64,000 bases of DNA from positions 124,001 to 188,000 of the forward strand of contig CBDEUH010000004.1 in the NCBI GenBank assembly GCA_965243255.1, given 5' to 3'. Source of the DNA: Bin87 sp965243255 (GTDB lineage Bacteria; Chloroflexota; Dehalococcoidia; Lucifugimonadales; UBA3495). The first letter of the stretch is position 1, and each line of letters begins with the position of its first letter. A program made the translations under genes and the position numbers. This document shows, one piece after another, positions 16,043-25,236 of the stretch. A model generated the notes under the pieces. It was not told where the DNA came from. It did no database searches and worked only from the letters and a program-made list of their open reading frames with translations.

Positions 16043-18655
16043 CTACCCGAAATGCCGGGACAGTTCGGGCCGATTTCGTTCCAGCCAGGCCGCGTTCAGG
16101 GCGATGCGTTCCAACGCCTGGCGGATCGTCCTCTCCGCGGCCGGCGTTGGGTGCGCCTCGAAGAACGCCGCCACGTCGCCCCGCTTTTCGTTGCTGGTGA
16201 AGGCGTTGGTGATGGCTACCAGCCGCATCAACCCGAATCCGCCGGTGCCGTAACGCCGGTCAAATTCGTCCCACTTTTCCTTGAGGAAGTCCCAGGCCAA
16301 ATTCCGACCCCGGTTGTTGGCCGCCACTGCCGAGACCACGAAAATGGTGTCCTGCAACCTCACGTCGTCGGTCAGTGCGCGGTCGAGGGTCTCCCTGAGC
16401 AGGTCTTCCTGTTGGAATCGCGCCAACGACATCAGAAGCCTGATTTTTTCTTCGTGCAATTCGGCGACCCGTTCCAGCTCCCAGATGCGGTCATAGGTTG
16501 TCCGGTCACCTTCCTGCGCTGCCAGGCTGAACACCACTCCCCGCAGGTCGGGCCGCACGTTGGCCGGGTCCTGCTGATAGGCTGCAAACAGCCCCTGCGC
16601 CTGCCCAATGACCTCCGGGTCTCCGTACGCCCCGGCCTGGCTCAGCGCCGTCGAGCGCAGCAGCGAGTCCAGGTGCCCCTCGCCCGCCTGCGGCTCCCAT
16701 CCGGACCGTTGGGCTACCGGCGCAAACAGCCGTCGGCCGAATGCCCGGAAGGATTCCAGGTATGGCTCCTCGGCAATCAGGCCATCGATCTCGCGCAGGT
16801 TGGTTGCCAGGTCGCTCCACACGGAGGCGTCGGTTTCCCCTTGGTAGGCTTCGGCGAGAGAGAGGAATCGCCCGATGCCCAGCAGCCCGGCTTTGGCCAG
16901 GGAGAAGGCGTCGTTCTGGATGCCCAGCCGGTCGGTGGCCGGCAAAGCCCGGTCGGCAATGGCCGGAACCAGCCGGTCCCAGTCGTCGTCGGTGTAGTTC
17001 ACCCGGTAAAATCCCGTCTGGTCGGGGTTGACTTTGAACCAGTCCGGTTCCGTCGGCGTCGATACCGTAACCGTATCGCTGGCCGCGTTAACCAGGGTGG
17101 CGGTGATGCCGGCGCCGGCGGCCGTTACCGTCAGCGGCACGGGCCAAACCTGCTCCTCGTCCGCCGCGTCCGAGTCCTCGCCCAGTATGGAATCGAAGAC
17201 GAACCGCTCCTGCTTGACCTCCAGCGCCAGCCCGCTCTCGGTTGGCGACGCCGCCACGTCAAGTACCGGATAGCCGGTCTGCCCTGTCCAGCTGCTCATT
17301 ATGGTGTTCACCGGCTGGCCGGAGGCTTCTTCCAACGCCGTCCATAGATCGGTGGTGCGAGCGTTCTGATAGGAATGTCGCCTCAGATAGATGTTGAGGC
17401 CGGTGCGGAACACGCTGGAGGTCAAAAATTGCTCCAGCATCCGCAGTACCGAACCGCCCTTGCTGTAGCTGATGGCGTCAAACAGCTGACTCACTTCCGC
17501 CGGGTTCAGTACTTCTTGCTCAATGGGATGCGAGTTCTTCAACCCGTCCAGGTTGAAAGCCCGATTGGTGTCCATGTTCACGAACTGCGTCCACATCGAC
17601 CATTCCGGGAACAACCAGTCCACCGCCTTGGTGCCCACCCAGGTGGCAAAACTCTCGTTGAGCCACAGGTCATCCCACCAATCCATCGTAACCAGGTCGC
17701 CGAACCACATATGGGCCATTTCGTGGGCCACCACCTCCGCAACCCGCTGGCGGGTGCCGGCCGAGGAGTTCTCCGGGTCAACCAGCAGCGCAGTTTCCCG
17801 GTAGGTAATGCAGCCCCAGTTTTCCATCGCCCCGGCGGCGAAGTCCGGAATCGCCAGGTGATCCATCTTGGGCAGCGGGTAGGGAATGTCAAAGTAGTCG
17901 TTGAAGAAGGACAGCAGTTTGACGGAGGTATCCAGCGCAAACTGCCCTTGTTCCTCCTTGCCGCGAGTCATCCAGACCCCCACGACGGTGCCGTCAGCCG
18001 CTTCCTTTTCGATGTGGGTCAGGTCGCCGATGACGAAGGCCAACAGGTAGGTGGACATTACCGGCGTCTTTCCGAACGTCAGGGTCTTCAACCCGTCGCC
18101 GCCGTTCCGCTCTTCAATAATCGGCGTGTTGGATACCGCCGCCATTTCCTGGGGCACGTTTAGGGTCAACTGGAATGTCGCCTTGACCGCCGGCTCGTCC
18201 CAGCAGGGCAGGGCGCGCCGTGCGTCGGTAGCCTCGAATTGGGTCGTTGCCAGGTACGCCGTCTCGCCCTCGGGGTTCGTGTACTGGCTGCGATAGAATC
18301 CCCGCAGTTTGTCGTTCAACTCGCCCGTAAACGCCATTCGCAGATGCTGATTCCCAACGAGGACGTCGGACGGAGTTTCGGCGATGTTGATGGTAGCTGT
18401 CTCCGCGTCAGCGTCGTAGGAAATGCTCTTTGCTTCCTGGGTGTGGTCACCGTCCGTGCCCGCCCAGCTGACCTGTGCCGACTTGATGTCAATTTCAGCG
18501 CAGTTCAGGACGATTTCCGTCGTCCCAGCCTGCATCTGTATGGTAACGTCAACCGAGCCGTCGAAAGTGAAGTCGTCGAAGTTGGGAGTCAGGGTCAGGT
18601 CATAGTGTACCGGGCGAACATTGTCGGGCAAGATAACGGCATCAGCGGACGGCAT
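16043..18655 (-). CDS. pepN: M1-family zinc aminopeptidase
   Basis: This 870-residue enzyme removes N-terminal residues from peptides. It has the M1 exopeptidase motif GAMEN (residues 275-279) and the zinc site HEMAH (311-315) with the third ligand Glu334 in LWLNESFATW. An N-terminal beta saddle (about 1-210), the catalytic domain (210-460) and a long helical ERAP1-like C-terminal domain (from about 530) are in the expected order. The layout resembles puromycin-sensitive aminopeptidases more than the E. coli PepN C-terminus. GGAGGA lies seven bases before the ATG. It is divergent from the antiporter gene and has no signal peptide, so it is presumably cytosolic. Confidence 0.95.
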   Translation of the reverse strand: MPSADAVILPDNVRPVHYDLTLTPNFDDFTFDGSVDVTIQMQAGTTEIVLNCAEIDIKSAQVSWAGTDGDHTQEAKSISYDADAETATINIAETPSDVLVGNQHLRMAFTGELNDKLRGFYRSQYTNPEGETAYLATTQFEATDARRALPCWDEPAVKATFQLTLNVPQEMAAVSNTPIIEERNGGDGLKTLTFGKTPVMSTYLLAFVIGDLTHIEKEAADGTVVGVWMTRGKEEQGQFALDTSVKLLSFFNDYFDIPYPLPKMDHLAIPDFAAGAMENWGCITYRETALLVDPENSSAGTRQRVAEVVAHEMAHMWFGDLVTMDWWDDLWLNESFATWVGTKAVDWLFPEWSMWTQFVNMDTNRAFNLDGLKNSHPIEQEVLNPAEVSQLFDAISYSKGGSVLRMLEQFLTSSVFRTGLNIYLRRHSYQNARTTDLWTALEEASGQPVNTIMSSWTGQTGYPVLDVAASPTESGLALEVKQERFVFDSILGEDSDAADEEQVWPVPLTVTAAGAGITATLVNAASDTVTVSTPTEPDWFKVNPDQTGFYRVNYTDDDWDRLVPAIADRALPATDRLGIQNDAFSLAKAGLLGIGRFLSLAEAYQGETDASVWSDLATNLREIDGLIAEEPYLESFRAFGRRLFAPVAQRSGWEPQAGEGHLDSLLRSTALSQAGAYGDPEVIGQAQGLFAAYQQDPANVRPDLRGVVFSLAAQEGDRTTYDRIWELERVAELHEEKIRLLMSLARFQQEDLLRETLDRALTDDVRLQDTIFVVSAVAANNRGRNLAWDFLKEKWDEFDRRYGTGGFGLMRLVAITNAFTSNEKRGDVAAFFEAHPTPAAERTIRQALERIALNAAWLERNRPELSRHFG

Positions 18656-18776
18656 CGGGATTTCCTCCGGGCCTATTGGCCAACTTCCTATTTGACCGAC
18701 AGTTTATCATAGCCATATACTGCCGTCCGATGTGTCTAGGATACGACCCCAGCAGTTGTCGGAGAGCACTGGCATC

Positions 18777-20399
18777 ATGCAAGAAGCGCTTATTTCCCTG
18801 GGGCTCCTGGTAGTTGTTGCCAAACTTGCCGAGGGCATTTTTCGACGCTTCCACGTCAATTCAATCGTGGCTTATGCTCTCACTGGAGTGATGCTGGGCC
18901 CGGTGCTGGGTATTGTCCATGTTTCCGAAGAAACGCATCTCATCTTGACCATTGGCGTCTTCATCTTCTTCTTCCTGATCGGTCTTGATGAAATCGATAT
19001 ATCCAGTTTCGTGGCCAGTATGCGAGGGCGTTACTTCATCGCCGCCCTCCTGTCGGTGCTTATCTCAATCGGCGTTGCTTTTCTGGTCACGTCAACCCTG
19101 ATTTACGATTTCGGGCTTGGCCTGGACATTCCCGAGGCGCTGGCCCTGGCCGGCGTGCTCGCGCTCACCTCCCTGGGCATCGTGGCCAAAGTGCTCTCCG
19201 ACGACGGCCGGATGCGAGAACCCCTGGGATTGCAGATTTTCACCGTGGTGGTCATCGCCGAGCTGATTACGTTGCTGGTGGTGGGATTCAACCTTGGCGA
19301 AACCGGAGATGAAATCAGCGCGGTGAACGCCTTGGTCCTTGTCGGAAAGATTGCGGCGTTTACGGTCGTAACCTGGCTATTGTCCAGCAGGGTCATTCCG
19401 GCGCTGATAGTGCTGCTGGAGCGCTTCTTCAACGTTCCCCACCTTTCCTACGGCCTCTTCCTGGGCGGCCTGTTCCTTATGGTCAGCGGAGCCGAAGCCA
19501 TCGGCTTGCACGGCTCCTTGGGCGGTCTCCTTTTCGGCGCCTGCTTGTCCGGTATGCCCTATCAGGTGCGCCGCGATATGATGCCCGGAATGCGCAGCAC
19601 CGGATCGGGCCTGTTCGTTCCCCTGTTCTTCGCATCGGCCGGTTTGCACCTCAGCGTTTCCTTTATCCACGTTCCGCCGCTGACTATAGCTGCCCTGGTC
19701 ATAATTCCCTTCTTCGGCAAATTCGCCGGTTCGTTCATTGGAGCCTACGCCGCCCGCCTGCCCACTCCTTACGCTTTGGCTACCGGGCTCATGGGCAAGG
19801 GAGTCGCCGAGATCGCCCTGCTGCTGGTGATGTTCGAGCACAAAGTCATCGATCAAGAGATTTTCTCCCTGCTGATTGTGGTCATGTTCGGCTATATCTT
19901 GCTCACTCCACCCGCAATCAGCTACGCGGTGAGCCGGGCCAGCGCTTCATCGGGCAGCAAGGTGCTGCCGGATGACCTGCCCAGCGGCATCGTGAGTTTC
20001 GCCCTGGACGATTTGAAAGTACAGGACATTCTCGACCGTACTCGCAACCACCCGAGCCCGACGCTCACGGTTCGTGACTTCGCTGACCGGTGGATCGTTC
20101 CCCAGGAGCAGGATTACGTTGTCGTCAACCGGGGCATCCTTCACGGCATAGTATCGTTGAGTGCCCTTCGATACTTGCCCAAAGGCGCTTGGGCAACAAC
20201 CCGGCTGTATCAGGTGGTGCGCAGTGAGACCCCCAACGCCTGGCCGGACGAGTCCATTGAAGACGTGCTGCAGCGCATGTCCGAACTCTCCATCTCGGCC
20301 CTGCCCGTTCTGGAGCGCGGCACCTCCAAGTTCCTGGGGACGGTAACCCAGCACGAAATCATCGACTTGATGGTGCTGGAATCCGGAGCCGAGCACTAG
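18777..20399 (+). CDS. Cation/proton antiporter (CPA2, KefB-like) with C-terminal CBS pair
   Basis: The first 400 residues are very hydrophobic with about 11-12 membrane helices, typical of CPA2 sodium/proton or potassium/proton exchangers (VNSIVAYALTGVMLGP near the start, FFLIGLDEIDISSF, GSLGGLLFGACLSG, TGLMGKGVAEIALLL). The C-terminal 120 residues resemble paired CBS domains (FLGTVTQHEIIDLM), which in other proteins sense adenine nucleotides; no TrkA-N domain is present. I place the start at ATG 18777, which opens directly on the first helix; a GTG at 18732 would add 15 polar residues. It probably sets internal pH or ion balance. It is divergent from pepN. Confidence 0.88.
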   Translation: MQEALISLGLLVVVAKLAEGIFRRFHVNSIVAYALTGVMLGPVLGIVHVSEETHLILTIGVFIFFFLIGLDEIDISSFVASMRGRYFIAALLSVLISIGVAFLVTSTLIYDFGLGLDIPEALALAGVLALTSLGIVAKVLSDDGRMREPLGLQIFTVVVIAELITLLVVGFNLGETGDEISAVNALVLVGKIAAFTVVTWLLSSRVIPALIVLLERFFNVPHLSYGLFLGGLFLMVSGAEAIGLHGSLGGLLFGACLSGMPYQVRRDMMPGMRSTGSGLFVPLFFASAGLHLSVSFIHVPPLTIAALVIIPFFGKFAGSFIGAYAARLPTPYALATGLMGKGVAEIALLLVMFEHKVIDQEIFSLLIVVMFGYILLTPPAISYAVSRASASSGSKVLPDDLPSGIVSFALDDLKVQDILDRTRNHPSPTLTVRDFADRWIVPQEQDYVVVNRGILHGIVSLSALRYLPKGAWATTRLYQVVRSETPNAWPDESIEDVLQRMSELSISALPVLERGTSKFLGTVTQHEIIDLMVLESGAEH

Positions 20400-20422
20400 C
20401 CCAGGAACGCACCGCCCGGCGA

Positions 20423-20431
20423 TGCTATAAT
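20423..20431 (+). promoter_or_regulatory. Extended -10 promoter element of leuCD
   Basis: TGCTATAAT is a perfect -10 hexamer preceded by the extended TGn element. No good -35 box is visible. Transcription would start near 20438, giving a leader of about 60 bases before leuC. Confidence 0.6.
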
Positions 20432-20454
20432 ACCCGCGCTGCTTTTGTAATTTC

Positions 20455-20481
20455 CCGGGCGCAGCTGCTACGGCTGCCCGG
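20455..20481 (+). promoter_or_regulatory. Leader hairpin just upstream of the leuC ribosome site
   Basis: CCGGG and CAGC (20455-20465) pair with GCTG and CCCGG (20473-20481) around a seven-base loop, with a two-base bulge on one side. It ends two bases before the GAGGAGG ribosome site, so it could influence leuC translation. No leucine-codon leader peptide or T-box is seen. Confidence 0.4.
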
Positions 20482-20497
20482 TTGAGGAGGAACTAAA

Positions 20498-21901
20498 TTG
20501 GCCGCCCGTACTATGTTCGAGAAAATCTGGGATGCCCACGTGGTTCACGAAGAGCCGGGGCAACCGTCCCTCATCTATATTGACCTCCACCTGGTGCACG
20601 AAGTTACGTCGCCCCAAGCCTTCGACGGCCTTCGCATGGCCGGCCGCCAGGTGCGCCGCCCCGACCTCACCGTCGCCACCGCCGACCACAACACCCCAAC
20701 GTGGGAGTTGACCCGCCCCGTTGAAGATCAGATATCCAAAGCCCAGCTCGACGCTCTTGACCGCAATGCCGCCGAGTTCGGTCTGCCCATGTATTACGAC
20801 CGCTTCAGCGAAAACCAGGGCATCGTTCACGTCATCGGCCCCGACCTCGGCTACACCCTGCCCGGCAAGACCGTCGTCTGCGGCGACAGCCACACTTCCA
20901 CCCACGGCGCCCTCGGCTGCTTCGCCGTCGGCATCGGAACTTCCGAGGTTGAGCACGTGCTGGCCACCCAGACCCTGCGCCAGTTCAAGCCCCGCACCAT
21001 GGAAGTCCGCGTGGACGGCGAGCTGCCCGGCGGCGTGTCTGCCAAGGACATCATCCTGGGCATCATCGGCCACATGGGCGTCAACGGCGGCACCGGCCAC
21101 GTCATCGAGTACACCGGCGAAGCAATCCGCGGCCTGTCCATGGACGGACGCATGACCGTCTGCAACATGAGCATCGAGGGCGGCGCCCGCGCCGGCATGA
21201 TCGCCCCCGACGACACCACCTTCGAGTACGTCCGCACCCGACCCTACGCTCCCAAAGGCGCCGAGCTGGAGGCCAAAATCGAGGAATGGCGCAGTCTGCC
21301 CACCGACTCCGGCGCAACCTACGACCGCACCATCGTCATCAACGCCGCCGACCTCGCGCCCTTCGTAACCTGGGGCACCAAGCCCGACATGGTTGCCCAG
21401 ATTACCGACCGCGTGCCCGACCCCGCCTCCTTCGAGACCACTGCCGAGCGCGAGGCCGCCGAGCGCGCCCTGGAGTACATGGGCCTGGAACCCAACCAGC
21501 GCATCGAAGACATCAAGATTGACCGCGTCTTCCTCGGCGCCTGCACCAATGCCCGCATCGACGACCTCCGCGCCGCCGCCAACGTCATCCGCGGCCGCCA
21601 GGTCAGCTCCGATGTGTACGCCATGGTCGTTCCCGGCTCCGCCCGGGTCAAGGCCGAGGCTGAAGCCGAGGGCCTCGACCGGGTCTTCAAGGACGCCGGC
21701 TTTGACTGGCGAGTCGCCGGCTGCTCGATGTGCCTGGGCATGAACCCTGACATCCTCGACCCCGGTCAGCGCTGCGCGTCCACCTCCAACCGCAACTTCG
21801 AGGGACGCCAGGGCAAGGGCGGCCGCACCCATCTGGTCAGTCCCGAAATGGCCGCCGCCGCCGCCATCGCCGGCCACTTCACCGACGTCCGCAACTTCTA
21901 A
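20498..21901 (+). CDS. leuC: 3-isopropylmalate dehydratase large subunit
   Basis: LeuC with LeuD isomerises 2-isopropylmalate to 3-isopropylmalate in leucine synthesis. The 467-residue protein matches the bacterial E. coli-type large subunit: IDLHLVHEVTSPQAFDGLR near the N-terminus, VVCGDSHTSTHGALG, and the three cluster cysteines (VVCGDS, GACTNARIDDL, CSMCLGMNPD). The start is a TTG at 20498 placed seven bases after a strong GAGGAGG (20484-20490); the next ATG (20514) is too close to be served by that site's optimum. leuD follows after 16 bases. No leuA or leuB gene lies in the window. Confidence 0.96.
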   Translation: MAARTMFEKIWDAHVVHEEPGQPSLIYIDLHLVHEVTSPQAFDGLRMAGRQVRRPDLTVATADHNTPTWELTRPVEDQISKAQLDALDRNAAEFGLPMYYDRFSENQGIVHVIGPDLGYTLPGKTVVCGDSHTSTHGALGCFAVGIGTSEVEHVLATQTLRQFKPRTMEVRVDGELPGGVSAKDIILGIIGHMGVNGGTGHVIEYTGEAIRGLSMDGRMTVCNMSIEGGARAGMIAPDDTTFEYVRTRPYAPKGAELEAKIEEWRSLPTDSGATYDRTIVINAADLAPFVTWGTKPDMVAQITDRVPDPASFETTAEREAAERALEYMGLEPNQRIEDIKIDRVFLGACTNARIDDLRAAANVIRGRQVSSDVYAMVVPGSARVKAEAEAEGLDRVFKDAGFDWRVAGCSMCLGMNPDILDPGQRCASTSNRNFEGRQGKGGRTHLVSPEMAAAAAIAGHFTDVRNF

Positions 21902-21917
21902 CCGCGAGGTAAAGACA

Positions 21918-22508
21918 ATGGAACCCTTCGTCAAACTGGAAGGCGTCGTAGCCCCGCTGGACGCCGTCAACGTGGACACCGACATGATTATCCCGGCCGT
22001 GTACCTCAAGAGCATTGAGCGCACCGGCTTCGGCCAGTTCCTGTTCGACCGTTACCGGTACAATGAAGACCGGTCCGAGAACCCAGATTTTCTGCTCAAC
22101 CAGGACGCCTACCGCAGCGCCAGGATCCTGGTGTCCGGCCCCAATTTCGGCTGCGGTTCCTCCCGCGAGCATGCTCCCTGGGCGTTGGAAGACTACGGCA
22201 TCCGCTGCATCATCGCTCCCAGCTTCGCCGACATCTTCTTCAACAACTGCTTCAAGAACGGCGTGCTGCCCCTCATCCTGCCTGAATCTGACGTCCGTCG
22301 GATTATGGACAAAGCCAAGGACAACCCCGGCTTCCAGCTAACCGTAGATTTGGAAGGCAAGCAGGTGCGAGACGCCGACGAAGAAATCGTCGTGGACTTC
22401 GAGGTGGACGAGTTCCGCCGCTACTGCCTGCTCAACGGCCTGGACGACATCGGCCTGACCCTGCAGCACGAGGGCGCCATCTCAGCCTTTGAATCCCGCC
22501 AGTCCTGA
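21918..22508 (+). CDS. leuD: 3-isopropylmalate dehydratase small subunit
   Basis: LeuD supplies the swivelling substrate-binding domain of isopropylmalate isomerase. The 196-residue protein shows NVDTDMIIPAVYLKSI near the start, the GPNFGCGSSREHAPWAL signature (about residues 73-89), and IIAPSFADIFFNNCFKNG. Length and motifs are those of the E. coli-type small subunit rather than the shorter archaeal form. It lies 16 bases after leuC with GAGGTAAAG as ribosome site, and a strong rho-independent terminator closes the operon right after it. Confidence 0.96.
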   Translation: MEPFVKLEGVVAPLDAVNVDTDMIIPAVYLKSIERTGFGQFLFDRYRYNEDRSENPDFLLNQDAYRSARILVSGPNFGCGSSREHAPWALEDYGIRCIIAPSFADIFFNNCFKNGVLPLILPESDVRRIMDKAKDNPGFQLTVDLEGKQVRDADEEIVVDFEVDEFRRYCLLNGLDDIGLTLQHEGAISAFESRQS

Positions 22509-22533
22509 CCGCAATTCAACCCGCTATCAATCC

Positions 22534-22569
22534 GCCGGGGCGTATAACCATTCGCCCCGGCTTTGTTTA
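22534..22569 (+). terminator. Rho-independent terminator of leuCD
   Basis: GCCGGGGCG and CGCCCCGGC form a perfect 9-bp stem (22534-22542 with 22553-22561) around a ten-base loop, followed by TTTGTTTA. The T-tract overlaps the stop codon of the convergent CoA-transferase gene. Confidence 0.9.
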
Positions 22570-23919
22570 TCCACCAATCCCAAACCACTGGCGCACCCGC
22601 CCGGCGTAGTCGGTGTCGTACCGCTGCATCCGACCCTGCCGCACCTGCTCGTCCAGCGACGGACGGCGCACCCCCCGCGGCGTCAGCGGCGCATACCCGA
22701 TGACGTTGGCCGCTTCCAGCTCGGCGATCTCCCCGTCCGTTCGCCCCAACAGGCCGGCCAGGAGTTCCCGGTTGTGCTGGCCCATAATCGGCGCCGGTTG
22801 CGGCGGCACCGCCGGCGTCTCCGACAGTTGCCACGGCCGGCTGGCGTAGGGCAACGGCGGCATCCCCGTGTCGGGATGGTGGGCCACCACTTCGTAGAAC
22901 CCCCGCGCCTTCAGATGTTCGTTGAACAGCAGGTTTTCGCTGTCCACTACCGCGCCGGCTGCCACGCCCTCAGCTTGCAGCTTGGCCATCAACGCATGGT
23001 TGTCATGCCCCTGCGTCTCAAAGGCCAGCATCCTGTCCAGTTCGCCCCGACGCTCGATGCGACTCAGCACGTCGCCATACCGCGCGTCCGCCGCCCAGTC
23101 CGGCCGGCCCATCACCCGACACAACCCCAGCCACGCCTCGTCGCCGTCGATGGCAATGGCAATCCAGCGATCATCCCCGGCGCAGGGATAACACCCGTGG
23201 GGCGACATCGCCGGGTCTTCGTTGCCGATGCGTTCCTGCACCCTCCCGTTCACCGTCCAGTCCAGCAGCGCTTCGGGAATCGTCGCGCTGCACGTCTGCG
23301 TCTGCGATACGTCGATGAACTGCCCCTGCCCCGTGTTCAGCCGGTGCATCAGCGCCAGCATCACGGCGGCCACCGTATGCTCCCCGGCGGTGTAGTCGGT
23401 GTAGGGAATCTCCGACATCATCGGCCCCCCACCCTTGTAGCCCGTCATGTAGGCCAGCCCGGCCGCCCCTTCCGTCGCCGGCCCCGTCGCCCCGAAGTTC
23501 GACCACGGCCCTTCAAACCCATACCCCGTGGATGACACCATGATGATGTCCGGGCGAATCTTGAGCAGCTCGGCGTATTCCAGCCCGAAGTTCCGCACCA
23601 CCCGAGGGGTGAAGTTCTCAGCGAACACGTCGGCGATGACAATCAAATCCCGCAGCACCGCCCGCCCTTCGACGCGGCTCAGGTCCAGCGTCAACCCCAG
23701 CTTGTTCCGGTTCTGCTCATAGAAGTTCGCCCCGCGGTTCCAGAACTCCCCTTCAACCTCGTTGTGGTAAAGCGAATCCGTGCGGTAGCTTTCCAGCCGC
23801 TGCACCGATTCCAGCCGTATCACCTGGGCGCCCATGTCCGCCAGCCACTTCATCGCCGACGGAATGGCGATGAGCTGCCCCATCTCAACGATTCTTACGC
23901 CCTGCAGCGGCCCGACCAT
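22567..23919 (-). CDS. Family III (CaiB/BaiF) CoA-transferase, catalytic Asp present
   Basis: Family III CoA-transferases move CoA between carboxylic acids through an aspartyl-CoA anhydride/thioester. This 450-residue protein begins with the usual PLQGVRIVEMGQLIAIPSA (quoted from residue 4) and has ENFTPRVVRNFGLEY and TGQGQFIDVSQ. The nucleophile is Asp175 in PYTDYTAGEH, aligned with Asp169 of formyl-CoA transferase. It is the second gene of a pair: its ATG is one base after the TGA of the upstream relative (23921-25117). In that partner the Asp is replaced by Gln, so this protein is probably the active subunit of a heteromer. A divergent ThDP enzyme lies beyond. Confidence 0.93.
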   Translation of the reverse strand: MVGPLQGVRIVEMGQLIAIPSAMKWLADMGAQVIRLESVQRLESYRTDSLYHNEVEGEFWNRGANFYEQNRNKLGLTLDLSRVEGRAVLRDLIVIADVFAENFTPRVVRNFGLEYAELLKIRPDIIMVSSTGYGFEGPWSNFGATGPATEGAAGLAYMTGYKGGGPMMSEIPYTDYTAGEHTVAAVMLALMHRLNTGQGQFIDVSQTQTCSATIPEALLDWTVNGRVQERIGNEDPAMSPHGCYPCAGDDRWIAIAIDGDEAWLGLCRVMGRPDWAADARYGDVLSRIERRGELDRMLAFETQGHDNHALMAKLQAEGVAAGAVVDSENLLFNEHLKARGFYEVVAHHPDTGMPPLPYASRPWQLSETPAVPPQPAPIMGQHNRELLAGLLGRTDGEIAELEAANVIGYAPLTPRGVRRPSLDEQVRQGRMQRYDTDYAGRVRQWFGIGG

Positions 23920-23920
23920 G

Positions 23921-25117
23921 TCAGATAACCTCCGCTGCGGTCAGGTATGCCAGCTGCGTAGCGTCGTACCCCAGCGTGCCGAGCACGTCGCCGTTGTGCT
24001 GTCCCAGCGTCGGCGCGGTGGCGTTGACCTGCCACGGCGACCCGCTCATCAGGAACGGCGCCCCGGGGAACATGATTTCCCCCAACTCCGGATGCTCCAC
24101 CGGCGCGTAGTACTCCCTGGCTCGTATCTGGGGGTTGTTCACCGTCTCCTCCGGCGAGTCAATCACCCCGTAGATGAACCGCTTTTCGTGCGCGGCGTAG
24201 AAAATCTCCTGCTTCTGCTTGGCGGCAAATATCCGGTCCAGGATCTCACCCAGCGCCTCGGCGTTCTCCAGCCGCGCCGAGGCGTTGTCAAAGCGCGGGT
24301 CGTCCAGCTCCGGCGCGTCCAGAAAGTCCACCAGAATCTGCCAGTCCACCGACGCGCCCAGCCCGGGGTTCGGCAGCACGTACCCGTCCGACACGGCCCG
24401 CAGCCGAGTCAAATCGCCCGTATGGTTCGGCTGACGGCGTCGCACCGCGCCGGTATAGGTGTAGTTGTTGGTAACGTCCCGCAGCGCCGAGGCGATGCTT
24501 TCCTGTATCGACACGTCCACCCGCTGCCCCTGCCCGGTCAGTCGCTGATGGTAGAGCGCCATCAGCGTCGCCGACGCCAGGTTGGTGCCGGCCTTGAACT
24601 GCGCCTGGTTCAGCGCGTGCTTGAGCGGCTCCCGGTCGTAGGCGCCGAAAATATACATCAGCCCGCCCAGCGCGTACTCCACGATTTCCGTGGCTCGGTA
24701 GTCCCGCCACGGCCCGGTCTGCCCGAAGTTGGACACTGACGCCACCACCAGCCTCGGATTGTGCCCCCGCAGCGTCTCGTAATCCAGCCCCAGCGACGGC
24801 ATCACGGACGGCGCGAAGTTCTCCACCAGCGCGTCGGCGTCCTCCAGCAACTCCAGCAGTATGGCCCGCCCCTGCTCCGACTTCAGGTTGAGCGTCAGGC
24901 TGCGCTTGTTGGTGTTGAGGTACAGGAAAGGCAGGCTCTTCTCCCGGTGCGGCTCGTCGTGATGGAAGGGAGGCAGACGCCGGGCCGGGTCGCCGCCGAG
25001 CCGTTCTATTTTCAACACGTCGGCCCCGAAATCGGCCAACAGTTTGGTGGCGTATGGGCCGGCGATGTGGTGCGTCAGGTCAATCACCCTGACGCCGGCC
25101 AAAGCTCCGCTGCTCAA
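23921..25117 (-). CDS. Family III (CaiB/BaiF) CoA-transferase homologue lacking the catalytic Asp
   Basis: This 398-residue protein has the family III fold signatures (ALAGVRVIDLTHHIAGPYA from residue 5, ENFAPSVMPSLGLDYETL, TGQGQRVDVSIQE). Where the family has the nucleophilic Asp (LxxDxxAG) it reads NQAQFKAGTN, with Gln173 (codon CAG). It should therefore be unable to form the acyl-enzyme by itself. Known two-gene enzymes such as benzylsuccinate CoA-transferase BbsEF and Chloroflexus SmtAB provide a precedent for paired subunits. The next gene downstream, one base away, keeps the Asp. It starts 119 bases from the divergent ThDP-enzyme gene. Confidence 0.9.
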   Translation of the reverse strand: MSSGALAGVRVIDLTHHIAGPYATKLLADFGADVLKIERLGGDPARRLPPFHHDEPHREKSLPFLYLNTNKRSLTLNLKSEQGRAILLELLEDADALVENFAPSVMPSLGLDYETLRGHNPRLVVASVSNFGQTGPWRDYRATEIVEYALGGLMYIFGAYDREPLKHALNQAQFKAGTNLASATLMALYHQRLTGQGQRVDVSIQESIASALRDVTNNYTYTGAVRRRQPNHTGDLTRLRAVSDGYVLPNPGLGASVDWQILVDFLDAPELDDPRFDNASARLENAEALGEILDRIFAAKQKQEIFYAAHEKRFIYGVIDSPEETVNNPQIRAREYYAPVEHPELGEIMFPGAPFLMSGSPWQVNATAPTLGQHNGDVLGTLGYDATQLAYLTAAEVI

Positions 25118-25236
25118 TATCGCTCTCCCAGGTGGTTTCGGCAGCCCATTCTAGCCCCTTTGCAAAATGGGCACAATCGCCCGCCGCCGGCGGATGCTAT
25201 ACTTTCGCCATCCAACTCCCCAACCGAGGTATCACC

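Noticed and set aside
20468..22024. A 518-codon open frame antisense to leuC
   Set aside because: Low-complexity Gly/Val/His composition; leuC on the other strand is certain.
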